From: Pelagibius sp050330205
GTDB lineage: Bacteria; Pseudomonadota; Alphaproteobacteria; Kiloniellales; Kiloniellaceae
DNA: 64,000 nt
Direction of reading: 5' to 3'
Assembly (NCBI GenBank): GCA_050330205.1
Contig: JBHJOA010000029.1
Coordinates: forward strand, 1 to 64,000
Shown one piece after another: positions 44,681 through 53,840 of the stretch (position 1 is the first letter of the stretch; every line of letters begins with the position of its first letter). Position numbers and translations under genes: made by a program. The notes under the pieces were generated by a model. It had not been told where the DNA came from. It searched no databases and saw nothing but the letters and a program-made list of their open reading frames with translations.

Positions 44681-45574
44681 ATGAAGCGAGACAAGAACGA
44701 CAAGGCCGCCGGCGGCAAGGGCGCGGCGGAATCCGCCCCGCCGACCGATCGCGAAGCGACCCCCGTCGGGCGGCCGGGGCCGATGAAGGCCTACCGCAAT
44801 CTCGACTTCCTGGAGAGTTCCTCGGCGCGCTCGCTGAGAATCCTGTCCGAATACGTCGAGCCCAATGCCCGCTTCAAGCACTACAAGATCGACGACACCA
44901 TCATCTTTTTCGGCTCGGCGCGCATCCTGCCGCGCGAGGACGCGGAGCGCCGGCTGGAGGACGCGCGGGCGGCAGGCGGCGATCTCAAGGTGGCGCAGCG
45001 CGATCTCGAGATGTCGCGCTACTACGAGGCGACCCGCGAACTGGCGTTCCGGCTCACCGAGTGGTCGAAGGGCCTGGAGCAGGACGACCGCCGCTTCGTG
45101 GTCTGCTCCGGCGGCGGCCCCGGCATCATGGAGGCGGCGAACCGCGGCGCCTCGGAAGCGCGCGGCCTCAACGTCGGCCTCAACATCTCCCTGCCCATGG
45201 AGCAGATCGACAATCCCTACATCAGCCGCGAGCTGAACTTCGAGTTCCACTACTTCTTCATGCGCAAGTTCTGGTTCGCCTACCTCGCCAAGGCGGTGGT
45301 GGTGATGCCCGGCGGCTTCGGCACCCTGGACGAGTTCTTCGAACTGCTGACCCTCGTGCAGACCGGCAAGATCCGCAAGCACATGCCCATCGTGCTGTTC
45401 GGCAGCAAGTACTGGTCCGAGGTCATCAATCTCGAAGCGCTGGAGCGCTACGGCACCATCAACGCCGAGGACCTGGAGCTGTTCTTCCGCACCGATTCGG
45501 TGGACGAGGCCTTCGACTTCATCACCGAGCAGCTCACCTCCTACGCCATCGACATCCCCGGCCCGCGGCTGTAG
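44681..45574 (+). CDS. LOG-like TIGR00730 family protein
   Basis: The 297-residue protein has the family motifs GGGPGIMEAANRGA and PGGFGTLDEFFE, where arginine/glutamate residues bind nucleotide. These proteins resemble cytokinin-riboside phosphoribohydrolases (LOG) and were earlier annotated as lysine decarboxylases. In bacteria they probably hydrolyse nucleotide monophosphates. A charged N-terminal extension of about 60 residues precedes the Rossmann domain. The DinB gene follows after 9 bases. Confidence 0.9.
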   Translation: MKRDKNDKAAGGKGAAESAPPTDREATPVGRPGPMKAYRNLDFLESSSARSLRILSEYVEPNARFKHYKIDDTIIFFGSARILPREDAERRLEDARAAGGDLKVAQRDLEMSRYYEATRELAFRLTEWSKGLEQDDRRFVVCSGGGPGIMEAANRGASEARGLNVGLNISLPMEQIDNPYISRELNFEFHYFFMRKFWFAYLAKAVVVMPGGFGTLDEFFELLTLVQTGKIRKHMPIVLFGSKYWSEVINLEALERYGTINAEDLELFFRTDSVDEAFDFITEQLTSYAIDIPGPRL

Positions 45575-45583
45575 CGTCTGCTC

Positions 45584-46156
45584 ATGCAGCCGCAAAGCTA
45601 TCTGCTGGCGCAGGCGCAGAACAACGCCTGGGCGAATCACCGTCTGCTGGCGGCCTGTGCGCGGCTGCCGGCGGCGGAGCTGGCCGCGCCGCGCGTCGGC
45701 TTCTTTCCCTCGCTGCTGGCGACGCTGAACCACATCCTCATCGTCGACTGGTTCTACGTCGACGCCCTGGAGGGCGGCAGCCTGGGGCTCGACGCCTTTG
45801 TCGACGAGGTGCCCTGCACGACGTTGCCCGACCTGCACGGCGAGCAGTCGGCCGTCGACCGGCGCCTCATCGCCTTTTGCGAAGCGCTCGACGAAGCGGT
45901 GCTGGGCAAGCCCGTGCGCCTCATCCGCGACGACGGCGACCGCATCGAGCGCTGCGACCGCGTGCTGCTGCACCTCTTCGAGCACCAGGTTCACCACCGC
46001 GGCCAGGCGCACTGCATGCTCTCCGGCACCTCGGTTGCGCCGCCGCAGCTCGACGAGTTCTTCCTCGAGCAGGACGCCGAGGTCCGCCGCGGCGACCTCG
46101 CCGCCCTCGGCTGGACCGAGGACACCCTCTGGCGCCGCTGGCCGTCACCGAAGTAG
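45584..46156 (+). CDS. DinB family metal-dependent protein
   Basis: The 190-residue helical-bundle protein has the DinB metal histidines in TLNHILIVDW and the HQVHHRGQ pair near the C terminus. DinB-fold proteins act as thiol S-transferases or have unknown roles. It shares an operon with the LOG-like gene and ends 6 bases from the convergent photolyase gene. The natural thiol and substrate are unknown. Confidence 0.88.
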   Translation: MQPQSYLLAQAQNNAWANHRLLAACARLPAAELAAPRVGFFPSLLATLNHILIVDWFYVDALEGGSLGLDAFVDEVPCTTLPDLHGEQSAVDRRLIAFCEALDEAVLGKPVRLIRDDGDRIERCDRVLLHLFEHQVHHRGQAHCMLSGTSVAPPQLDEFFLEQDAEVRRGDLAALGWTEDTLWRRWPSPK

Positions 46157-46162
46157 CCGCGG

Positions 46163-47605
46163 CTACGGGGCTTTCCTCATTTCCTCATAGGCGGCCAGGG
46201 CGCGGGCGCGGGCGGCCTTGTGGTCGACGATCGGCTTCGGGTAGGTCGAGCCCAGGGTCACCTTCGCCTGCGCGAGCAGGTCTGCCGGTGCTTCCCAGGG
46301 GCGGTGAATCGTATCGCCCGGCAGTCCGGAAAGTTCGGGAACCCATCGCCGGACATAGTCCCCCTTGGGGTCGAACTTCTCGCCCTGGGTCACCGGGTTG
46401 AAGATGCGGAAGTAGGGCGCGGCATCGGCGCCGGAGCCCGCCACCCACTGCCAGCCGGCGGTGTTGTTGGCGAGGTCGGCGTCGACCAGGGTGTCGCGGA
46501 ACCAAGCCTCGCCGTGCTGCCAGGGGATCAGCAGGTGCTTCACCAGGAAGGAGGCGGCGACCATGCGCACGCGGTTGTGCATCCAGCCGGTCGCCCAGAG
46601 TTCGCGCAGGCCGGCATCGACGATGGGGTAGCCGGTACGCCCGCGGCACCACGCCCGGAACGCGGCCTCGTCGTCGCGCCAGGGAAACGCCTCGAATTCG
46701 CGCCGCCACGACCGCTCGGAAAAGTCGGGCCAGTGGAACAGCAGGCTGTGGGAGAAGTCGCGCCAGCCGAGCTGCCGCAGGAAGGCCTCGGCGGCGCTGT
46801 CGGCGAGCCGCCCGGCGGCAACGGCGTGGCGCGTCGCCTGCCAGATCTGGCGTGGCGAGACTTCGCCCCAGTGCAGGTGCGGCGACAGGCGCGAGGTGCC
46901 GGCGCGGTCCGGGCGCTCGCGCTCGGCCTTGTAGTGCGCCGCCCCGCCGTCGAGGAACGCCGTGAGCCGCGCCGCGGCACCGCGTTCGCCGGGCGTCCAG
47001 GCGGCGCGCAGGCCGCCCGCCCAGTCGGGCTTCACCGGCAGCAGTTCCCAGGTGTCGAGGTCGTCGCTGGCGATACCTTCGAGGCCCTTCAGTCTGTCCG
47101 AAGGCGCGAGCGGCGCCGGCGGATCGCCAGCCGCCTGCAGGGCTCTCCAGAACGGCGAGAAGACTTTGTAGGGCGCGCCGCTGCCGGTTTGCAGCTCCCA
47201 GGGCTCGACCAGGAGGCCGCCGTTGAAGGAGGAGACCTCGAGGCCCTCGTCGGAGAGCTTGCGCTTCAGCCGCCTGTCGCGCGCCACCGCCTGCGGCTCG
47301 TAACAGCGGTTCCAGAACACCGCGCCGGCGCCGACGCGCCGCGCCAGCTCGGGCAGAATCTCTTCGGCCGTGCCACGGCGCAGGCAGAGCGGCGCGCCGT
47401 GCCGCCGCAGGTCGCCGGCGAGTGCCCGGAGACTGTGATGCAGCCACCAGCGTGCCGCGCCGCCGGGTGACGGTGTCTCCGCCGCATCGAGGATGAAAAG
47501 CGGTAGCACCGGCGCGCCGCGCGCGGCGGCGGCCGCCAGCGCCGGGTTGTCGGCGAGACGCAGATCCCTGCGAAACCAGACGATCACGGGCGCAGCGGCG
47601 GGCAT
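46163..47605 (-). CDS. phrB: Deoxyribodipyrimidine photolyase
   Basis: The 480-residue protein has the N-terminal antenna-binding Rossmann domain (VIVWFRRDLRLADNPAL) and the C-terminal FAD domain with TGYPIVDAGLRELWATGWMH, NRVRMVAASFLVK and DADLANNTAGWQWVAG, the class I photolyase FAD and lesion-binding signatures. It reverses UV pyrimidine dimers with light. Its promoter faces the fasciclin gene across 212 bases that include an AT-rich near-palindrome (AGAAAATATTTTTTCT, 47676-47691). Confidence 0.95.
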   Translation of the reverse strand: MPAAAPVIVWFRRDLRLADNPALAAAAARGAPVLPLFILDAAETPSPGGAARWWLHHSLRALAGDLRRHGAPLCLRRGTAEEILPELARRVGAGAVFWNRCYEPQAVARDRRLKRKLSDEGLEVSSFNGGLLVEPWELQTGSGAPYKVFSPFWRALQAAGDPPAPLAPSDRLKGLEGIASDDLDTWELLPVKPDWAGGLRAAWTPGERGAAARLTAFLDGGAAHYKAERERPDRAGTSRLSPHLHWGEVSPRQIWQATRHAVAAGRLADSAAEAFLRQLGWRDFSHSLLFHWPDFSERSWRREFEAFPWRDDEAAFRAWCRGRTGYPIVDAGLRELWATGWMHNRVRMVAASFLVKHLLIPWQHGEAWFRDTLVDADLANNTAGWQWVAGSGADAAPYFRIFNPVTQGEKFDPKGDYVRRWVPELSGLPGDTIHRPWEAPADLLAQAKVTLGSTYPKPIVDHKAARARALAAYEEMRKAP

Positions 47606-47817
47606 CGGTCTTCCTGTTCCGGGACGGGCATGAACCTTGTTATACGTTCCCGCCGCGCCGTTCGATCACCCTTGAGAAAATATTTTTTCTTTCTGTTCCA
47701 ATGACTTGAAGCGTGATGGGAGAAGCTTAGTTGGGCGGTCAGTCGGACGCGCGGCGTCGGTTGCAAGGCGACGCGGCACGGATCCGAACGTCAGTTCCAC
47801 TCAACGGAGGCATTTCC

Positions 47818-48306
47818 ATGAAAGCTCTTTCCCGTGCGATCCTCGCGGCTGCCGTCGCCGCGCCGCTCGCTCTCTCCGCCGTTGCCGCCAAGGCCGCGGA
47901 CATCGTCGACACCGCCGTCTCGGCCGGTCAGTTCAACACCCTGGTCGCGGCCGTGCAGGCCGCCGGCCTGGTCGAGACCCTGAAGGGCGAAGGTCCCTTC
48001 ACCGTCTTCGCGCCGACCGACGAGGCCTTCGCCAAGCTGCCGGCGGGCACCGTCGAGGACCTGCTGAAGCCGGAGAACAGGGACCAGCTGGTCGCCATCC
48101 TCACCTACCACGTGGTGCCGGGTAAGGTGATGTCCTCCGACATCGCCGGCAAGAAGCTCGAGGCCGGCACCGTGCAGGGCAGCGACCTCAGCATCGATGC
48201 CATGGGCAGTCGCGTCGCCGTCGACAACGCCATGGTGATCCAGGCCGACGTCGAGGCCTCGAACGGGGTGATCCACGTGATCGATACCGTCGTATTGCCT
48301 CAGTAA
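47818..48306 (+). CDS. Secreted fasciclin (FAS1) domain protein
   Basis: The 162-residue product has a signal peptide (AAAVAAPLALSAVAAKAA) and one FAS1 domain with the two conserved boxes: GPFTVFAPTDEAFAKLP (first) and GVIHVIDTVVLPQ (second). FAS1 proteins mediate adhesion or matrix binding. A GGAGG site at 47806-47810 fixes the ATG at 47818. A strong hairpin terminator follows. Confidence 0.93.
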   Translation: MKALSRAILAAAVAAPLALSAVAAKAADIVDTAVSAGQFNTLVAAVQAAGLVETLKGEGPFTVFAPTDEAFAKLPAGTVEDLLKPENRDQLVAILTYHVVPGKVMSSDIAGKKLEAGTVQGSDLSIDAMGSRVAVDNAMVIQADVEASNGVIHVIDTVVLPQ

Positions 48307-48375
48307 GCGGTCAGGCAGGTACCCCCAAGCTCCCATAGCGGCAGCGCACCTGACCCCCATCCGCTGCCGCACCTC

Positions 48376-48420
48376 GTTGCGGCCGTCCCCCACATGCGAG
48401 GACGGCCGCAACCTCTTTCG
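48376..48420 (+). terminator. Hairpin terminator between fasciclin and pdeM genes
   Basis: GTTGCGGCCGTCC (48376-48388) and GGACGGCCGCAAC (48400-48412) form a perfect 13-base stem with an 11-base loop, followed by a T-rich CTCTTTCG. It separates two convergent genes and may act on both strands. Confidence 0.8.
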
Positions 48421-48425
48421 TTTGT

Positions 48426-49103
48426 CTACACCAGCGCCCGCCTGGGAAAGGCGAAGAGGCCGTTGCGGCCGAGCAGGGTCGCCTGGAAGCCCTTTTGGAA
48501 AAGCCCCGAGATCGCCGGGTCGAGCACGTTGAGGCCGCCGGTGAAAGCGCCGAAGGCCGGCAGGATGAGCCGCCGTCCGTCGGTCACGAAGCAGGGCGCG
48601 GTGATGCGCTTGCCGCGCAGGGCGACCGCCGCCTTGGGATGGAAATGCCCCGACACCTCACCGCCGCCTGCCCCCGGCTCGGCCTCGTGGCGGAAGGTGA
48701 GAGCGCCCTCGGTGACGGCCGCCGCCACGCGCCCGCCCCAGTCTGCCGGCGGTGCCGGGTCGTGGTTGCCGGCGATCCAGGTCCAGTCCAGCCGTGCCGT
48801 CAGGGCTTTCACACGCGCCCCTTGCGCCGGGTCGAGCCGTTCGGCGGCGCTGTCGTCGTGGAAGGAGTCGCCCAGGCAGATCACCCGCTCGACGGCGTGG
48901 CGGGCGATGACATCCTCCAGCTTGTCGAGGGTGGCGGCGGTGTCATAGGGCGGCAGCAGGCTGCCGCGGGCCGCGAAGGCGGTCGCCTTCTCGAAGTGCA
49001 GGTCGGCGACCACCGCCAGGCGCCGCGCCGGCCAGACGAGCGCGCCGCTCACGTCGCCCTGCAGCGCGACCCCGTTCACCACCAGGCGGCCGGATCTGTG
49101 CAT
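48426..49103 (-). CDS. pdeM: Ligase-associated DNA damage response metallophosphoesterase PdeM
   Basis: The 225-residue protein has the metallophosphoesterase motifs ADLHFEKATAFAARG, CLGDSFHDD, AGNHDP and SGHFHPKA. This pattern and its place directly after an Lhr-like helicase gene (5-base gap) match PdeM of the ligase-associated repair cluster. It probably acts as a nuclease or phosphodiesterase on damaged DNA. The ATG at 49103 is chosen because it starts just before the conserved domain. The cluster's ligase and exonuclease genes are not in the window. Confidence 0.92.
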   Translation of the reverse strand: MHRSGRLVVNGVALQGDVSGALVWPARRLAVVADLHFEKATAFAARGSLLPPYDTAATLDKLEDVIARHAVERVICLGDSFHDDSAAERLDPAQGARVKALTARLDWTWIAGNHDPAPPADWGGRVAAAVTEGALTFRHEAEPGAGGGEVSGHFHPKAAVALRGKRITAPCFVTDGRRLILPAFGAFTGGLNVLDPAISGLFQKGFQATLLGRNGLFAFPRRALV

Positions 49104-49108
49104 GCCGC

Positions 49109-51598
49109 TCACAGGGGCAGCTCCGCCTGGCCGACGCCGATCTCCATGCCGGCGGTCGCTTCCTCGATCAGCGCCTGGGCACCCTCGTCCAGCAGTTCGT
49201 CGAGGCCGCTGCCGTATACCTGTTCGCGGCCGATCTCCAGCAGCACCGGCACCGCCAGTGGCGAGATGCGGTCGAGGCGGCGGGTGCGGATGCGGCCCTT
49301 CACCCGCTTCAGCATGCCGGCGAGGCGGCCGATGTCGGTCAGGCCCCCCGCCGCGTCGGCGCGGGTCGCCTGCAGCAGGATATGGTCGGGCTCGTGACGG
49401 CGCAGCACGTCGTAGATGAGGTCGGCGTTGAAGGTCACCTGCCGCCCGGACTTCTCCCGCCCCGGCGCGCGCGCCTCGATGAGGCCGGCGATCACCGCCA
49501 CGTTGCGGAAGGTCCGCCGCAGCATGGAGGACTCGGCCATCCACTCCTCCAGGTCGTCGCCCAGCATGTCCTCGGCGAAGAGCGCGTCGATATCCTCGAC
49601 GGGCTGCAGGCTCCACACGGCGATCACGTAGTCGGTGGCGACGAAGCCGAGCGGCGAGAGGCCTGCGCGCTCCATGCGCCGGGTCAGCAGCATGCCGAGG
49701 GTCTGGTGCGCGTTGCGGCCCTCGAAGCAGTAGGCCACCAGGAAGGCCTTGCCGCCGCGTGGAAAGCACTCCACCAGCAGGCCGTCTGCCGGGGGAAGCT
49801 GGGAGCGCCAGCGCTGTATCCGCAGCCACTCGACGACCGCCGGCGGCAGGTCGTGGCCGGCCTCCGGGTGCTCCAGGATGTCGCGCACCCGCTCGGCCAG
49901 GTGGGTGGAGAGCGGCAGCCGCCCGCCGGCGTAGGCCGGCACCTTGGGCTCGCCGCCGGCGGCGCGGCTCACCATCACGTCGTTTTCCCGCAGTCCCTCG
50001 AAGGCCAGCAGCTGCCCGGCGAAGATGAAGGAGTCGCCGGGCAGCAGGCCGTTCACGAAATACTCTTCCACCTCGCCCAGCAGGCGGCCGTTCTTCAGAC
50101 GCACCTTTAAGACGGGCGCCTCGACGATGGTGCCGACGTTGAGGCGGTAGCGCTTCACATGCTGAAGGTGCGCGACGCGATAGCAGCCTTCCTTGTCGAG
50201 GCCCAGGCGGCGATAGCGCTCATAGCTCTTCAGCGCGTAGCCGCCGCTGGCGACGAACTCCAGGGTGCGGTCGAAATCCTTGCGGGTCAGCTCCCTGTAG
50301 GGAAAGGCCATGGTGACTTCGCGGTAGAGGTCGTCGGCCCGGAACGGCCCCGCGCAGGCGGTTCCGAGGATGTGCTGAGACAGCACGTCAAGGCCGCCGG
50401 GCCGCGGCGCGTCGCCGTCCAGCGCGCGCGCCTTCACGGCTTCCAGCGCCGCGCGGCACTCCAGCACCTCGAAGCGGTTGGCCGGCACCAGCAGCGCGCG
50501 GCTCGGCTGGTCGAGGCGGTGGTTGGCGCGGCCGATGCGCTGCAGCAGGCGGGCCGAGCCCTTGGGCGCGCCGATCTGCACCACCAGGTCGACGGCGGCC
50601 CAGTCGATGCCGAGATCGAGCGAGGAGGTCGCCACCACGGCGCGCAGCTTGCCGGCGGCCATGGCGGCCTCCACCTTGCGGCGCTGCTCGACGGCGAGGC
50701 TGCCGTGATGGAGCGCGATGGGCAGGCCGTCGTCGTTCAGGTGCCACAACTCCTGGAACACGATCTCCGCCTGGGCACGGGTGTTCACGAAGACCAGGGT
50801 GGTGCCGGCATTTCTTATTCGCTGGTAGACCTCGGCCAGCGCGTGCACCGCCATGTGGCCGGACCACGGCAGCTGCTCGCGCGTGGTCAGGATCTCGACC
50901 TCCGCCTCGGCGCCGTCGCGGCCCAGCACGCACCTGACTCCCCGCCTGACCCCCGAAGGCTCGGCGCCGGGCGACAGCCAGGCGGCCAGCCAGTCGGGGT
51001 CGTGCACCGTGGCCGAGAGGCCGACCCGGCGCAGCCCGGGCGAAAGGCTCTGCAGGCGGGCCAGGCCGAGGGCCAGCAGGTCGCCGCGCTTGGTGCCGGC
51101 GAAGGCGTGCAGCTCGTCGATTACCACGCACTTCAGGCTCCCGAAAACCTGCGGCGCGTCGTAGTACGACAGCAGCAGGGCGAGGGACTCCGGCGTGGTC
51201 ATGAGGATACCCGGCGGCTTGCGGCGCTGCCGCTGGCGCTTCGACTGCGGCGTGTCGCCGGTGCGCGTCTCGCAGGCGATCGCCAGCCCCATCTCCTTGA
51301 TCGGCTGGGTGAGGTTGCGGTGGATGTCCACCGCCAGCGCCTTCAGCGGCGAGATGTAAAGGGTGTGCAGCCCCTCATGGGCGTTCTCCGCCAGGTCCAC
51401 CAGGGAGGCCAGGAAGCCGGCCAGGGTCTTGCCGCCGCCGGTCGGCGCGATCAGCAGCGCCGAGGCCCCGTCCCGGGCGGCCTCCAGCATGGCGAGCTGG
51501 TGCCCATGCGGCGCCCAGCCGCGCGCCCGGAACCAGGCCGCAAAGCGCGGCGGCAGGGCGGAAAGCTCGGTCTCGGGCAGAAGGGCGGGCTGGCTCAC
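49109..51598 (-). CDS. Ligase-associated DEXH box helicase (Lhr-like)
   Basis: The 829-residue superfamily 2 helicase has Walker A APTGGGKT, the DELH box VVIDELHAF, motif III LSATVHDP and motif VI LLQRIGRANHR, then a long C-terminal region (about 420-820) of the Lhr type. The GTG at 51598 is preferred, as the longer frame to 51787 adds a Pro/Arg-rich, non-conserved stretch across repeat sequence. It works with PdeM, probably in repair or in processing branched DNA. Confidence 0.93.
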   Translation of the reverse strand: MSQPALLPETELSALPPRFAAWFRARGWAPHGHQLAMLEAARDGASALLIAPTGGGKTLAGFLASLVDLAENAHEGLHTLYISPLKALAVDIHRNLTQPIKEMGLAIACETRTGDTPQSKRQRQRRKPPGILMTTPESLALLLSYYDAPQVFGSLKCVVIDELHAFAGTKRGDLLALGLARLQSLSPGLRRVGLSATVHDPDWLAAWLSPGAEPSGVRRGVRCVLGRDGAEAEVEILTTREQLPWSGHMAVHALAEVYQRIRNAGTTLVFVNTRAQAEIVFQELWHLNDDGLPIALHHGSLAVEQRRKVEAAMAAGKLRAVVATSSLDLGIDWAAVDLVVQIGAPKGSARLLQRIGRANHRLDQPSRALLVPANRFEVLECRAALEAVKARALDGDAPRPGGLDVLSQHILGTACAGPFRADDLYREVTMAFPYRELTRKDFDRTLEFVASGGYALKSYERYRRLGLDKEGCYRVAHLQHVKRYRLNVGTIVEAPVLKVRLKNGRLLGEVEEYFVNGLLPGDSFIFAGQLLAFEGLRENDVMVSRAAGGEPKVPAYAGGRLPLSTHLAERVRDILEHPEAGHDLPPAVVEWLRIQRWRSQLPPADGLLVECFPRGGKAFLVAYCFEGRNAHQTLGMLLTRRMERAGLSPLGFVATDYVIAVWSLQPVEDIDALFAEDMLGDDLEEWMAESSMLRRTFRNVAVIAGLIEARAPGREKSGRQVTFNADLIYDVLRRHEPDHILLQATRADAAGGLTDIGRLAGMLKRVKGRIRTRRLDRISPLAVPVLLEIGREQVYGSGLDELLDEGAQALIEEATAGMEIGVGQAELPL

Positions 51599-51775
51599 GG
51601 GGGTGAGGATAGACCGCCGGCTGGGACGGGTGAAGGGCGATGGTGCCGGTTTGTTCTCGCCCTCCGGTTCTTCCAGGTCGTCATCCCGGCCAAGCGAGCG
51701 CCCCCTGGTTGGAGTGGGGGAGCGCGAGCCGGGAGCCATAGGAGAGGCCGGCCGGGCGCCGAGCCGAACCATGGG

Positions 51776-51796
51776 CCCTCGCAACAAGTGCGAGGG
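51776..51796. repeat. Perfect hairpin element
   Basis: CCCTCGCA-ACAAG-TGCGAGGG is an 8-base perfect stem with a 5-base loop, followed by TGACA, a form seen in dispersed intergenic repeats of alphaproteobacteria. Confidence 0.75.
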
Positions 51797-51820
51797 TGAC
51801 AGTTGCGGGGTGGTGCCATG

Positions 51821-51858
51821 CTGCGATCACGGCGGGCTGCGATCACGGCGGGCTGCGA
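51821..51858. repeat. 16-base tandem repeat, two and a half copies
   Basis: CTGCGATCACGGCGGG occurs twice in tandem (51821-51852) followed by CTGCGA. It lies just before the TPP enzyme gene and may move its promoter spacing. Confidence 0.9.
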
Positions 51859-51914
51859 GGACGTCGCCAAGTCTGATAGATATGGAACCGAGAATCGATG
51901 CGAGAGGCTTTCCC

Positions 51915-53537
51915 ATGACACCCCACAAACTCCGCGCCGCCGATCTCGTGGCGCGGCGTCTTTATGAGGCGGGCTGCCGCTTTGCCTTCGGCATGCCGGG
52001 CGGCGAGGTGCTGACCCTGGTGGACGCGCTGGAGGCCGCCGGCATTCGTTTCGTGCTGGCCAAGCACGAGAACGCCGCCGGCTTCATGGCCGAGGGGGTG
52101 TGGCAACGCAGCGGCGCGCCGGGGATCCTGGTGGCGACGGTCGGACCGGGGGTGGTGAACGGCGTGAACGTCATCGCCAATGCCGAGCAGGACCGTGTGC
52201 CGCTCATCGTGCTGACCGGATGCGTCGACGAGACCGAGGCGCTGACCTACACCCACCAGGTCCTCGACCACCAGCAGGTGCTGCGCCCGGTCACCAAGGC
52301 CTCCTTCCGCCTCACCGCCGAGGGCGCCGACGTGATCGCCGACAAGGCGGTCGCCATCGCCACCGAGCCGCGCGCCGGGCCGGTGCACGTCGACGTGCCG
52401 ATCTCGGTGGCCGACGAGACCGTGGTGCCGCACCTCCTGCGACGCCGCCCGCCGTCCGGCCCCGCGGTGCCGGCGCCGGGCCACGACCTCGACCGCGCGC
52501 GGGGCTGGCTGGAGCAGGCGCGGCGGCCGGTGATGATCGTCGGGCTCGACGCCCTGGCCGACGACGCCGGCGAGGCCATCGAGCGCTTTTGCGAGACCTT
52601 CTCCGTGCCGGTCCTCACCACCTACAAGGCCAAGGGCATCGTCGCCGAGGAGCACCCGCTCTGCCTCGGCGCGGCCGGGCTGTCGCCCAAGGCGGACGCC
52701 CTGCTGCTGCCCTTCGTCCGGCAGGCGGACCTGGTCCTCTGCGCCGGCTACGACCCCATCGAGATGCGCAGCGGCTGGCGCGAGGTCTGGGATCCGCAGC
52801 GGGTCCACGTGGTCGACATCGCCGCCGCGCCCAACCGCCACTACATGCACCAGGCGGGGCTCAACTTCGTCGCCCACACGGGCAAGACGCTGGATATCCT
52901 GGGCGATGGCGTCACGCCCCAGGCGACCTGGGCCGGCGGCGAGATCGAGACGCTGAAGGCGGCCCTGACCGGGGCCTTTCCGCGCGACGAGGACTGGGGC
53001 CCGGCGGCGGTCATCGACACCTGCCGCCGGGTTCTGCCGAAGGAGACGGTGGCGACCTGCGACACCGGCGCTCACCGCATTCTCCTGGCGCAGATGTGGA
53101 AAACCTACGAGCCGCGCAGCCTGCTGCAGTCGACGGGGCTCTGCACCATGGGCTGCGCCCTGCCGCTGGCCCTGGGCGCGCAGCTCGCCGAGCCGGAGCG
53201 CCCGGTGGTCGCCTTCACCGGCGACGCCGGCCTGCTGATGGTGGCGGGCGAGCTGTCGACGGCGGCGGAACTCTCCTCCCGCCTCATCGTCGTGGTCTTC
53301 GTCGATGCCAGCCTCGCGCTCATCGACCTGAAGCAGCGCCAGCGCCAGATGAAGAACGCCGGCGTCGACTTCGCGGCGCACGACTTTGCCGCCATCGCCC
53401 GCGCCTTCGGCGGCGTCGGCCATACGGTGACGAGCCGGACGGAGCTGGAGACGGCCCTCGACGACGCGCTCACCGCCGAGGCCTTCACCGTCATCGCCGC
53501 GGTCATAGAGCGCGGCAGCTATCAAGGGCGGATTTGA
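51915..53537 (+). CDS. ThDP-dependent acetolactate-synthase-like enzyme
   Basis: The 540-residue enzyme has the three-domain ThDP layout: the cofactor-activating glutamate in LAKHENAAGFMAEG, a central domain near 190-330, and a C-terminal cofactor domain. The Mg-ThDP motif reads TGDAGLLMVAGEL then VVFVDASLALIDLKQ, a variant of the usual GDG...NN. The ATG at 51915 follows an AGAGG site; an in-frame ATG at 51882 is possible. No small regulatory subunit gene (ilvN) is adjacent, so a catabolic carboligase or decarboxylase is more likely than branched-chain biosynthesis. Confidence 0.85.
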   Translation: MTPHKLRAADLVARRLYEAGCRFAFGMPGGEVLTLVDALEAAGIRFVLAKHENAAGFMAEGVWQRSGAPGILVATVGPGVVNGVNVIANAEQDRVPLIVLTGCVDETEALTYTHQVLDHQQVLRPVTKASFRLTAEGADVIADKAVAIATEPRAGPVHVDVPISVADETVVPHLLRRRPPSGPAVPAPGHDLDRARGWLEQARRPVMIVGLDALADDAGEAIERFCETFSVPVLTTYKAKGIVAEEHPLCLGAAGLSPKADALLLPFVRQADLVLCAGYDPIEMRSGWREVWDPQRVHVVDIAAAPNRHYMHQAGLNFVAHTGKTLDILGDGVTPQATWAGGEIETLKAALTGAFPRDEDWGPAAVIDTCRRVLPKETVATCDTGAHRILLAQMWKTYEPRSLLQSTGLCTMGCALPLALGAQLAEPERPVVAFTGDAGLLMVAGELSTAAELSSRLIVVVFVDASLALIDLKQRQRQMKNAGVDFAAHDFAAIARAFGGVGHTVTSRTELETALDDALTAEAFTVIAAVIERGSYQGRI

Positions 53538-53840
53538 AGCACCACGCTTCCCACCCCTACCGTTGTCATGCTCGGCCAGCGAGCCGGGCACCCAGGGCGG
53601 CCACTCGTCGTTTGCCCTGGACCCTCGGCTCGGGGCCGAAGTTGACGAACTGAGAAAGGGTGAGGGCGATGAGATGCGCCCGGCAGTCCCTGCCGCCAAT
53701 CACGCAAACTCCAGGACCGCTGCCGCGCCTACGATCCTTCCGGTGGGTGGCGGTTCGTGCTAGCGTTGTTTCCGGGTGTCCGGGCCGGCGCCCGGCATCG
53801 ATTTGGGGGGGCCAGTTCACCGACTTGCGGGAATTGTACC
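53538..53840. other. 303-base gap with an imperfect palindrome
   Basis: The region holds the palindromic element at 53571-53641 and otherwise GC-rich sequence with the leader of the CBS gene. No gene is seen. Confidence 0.6.
53571..53641. repeat. Imperfect palindromic intergenic repeat
   Basis: The left arm CTCGGCCAGCGAGCCGGG with CACCCAGGG pairs with the right arm CCCTGGACCCTCGGCTCGGGGCCGA around a 17- to 18-base loop. It resembles the CCGGG-rich palindromes common between genes in Rhodospirillales. It follows the TPP enzyme gene and may serve as a transcription stop. Confidence 0.75.

Larger units (their letters stand above)
51599..51914. other. 316-base divergent gap with palindromic and tandem repeats
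   Basis: The gap between the helicase and TPP enzyme genes holds a CATCCCGGCC-type palindromic repeat region (about 51679-51740), a perfect hairpin (51776-51796) and a 16-base tandem repeat (51821-51858). No gene is seen. Confidence 0.65.
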
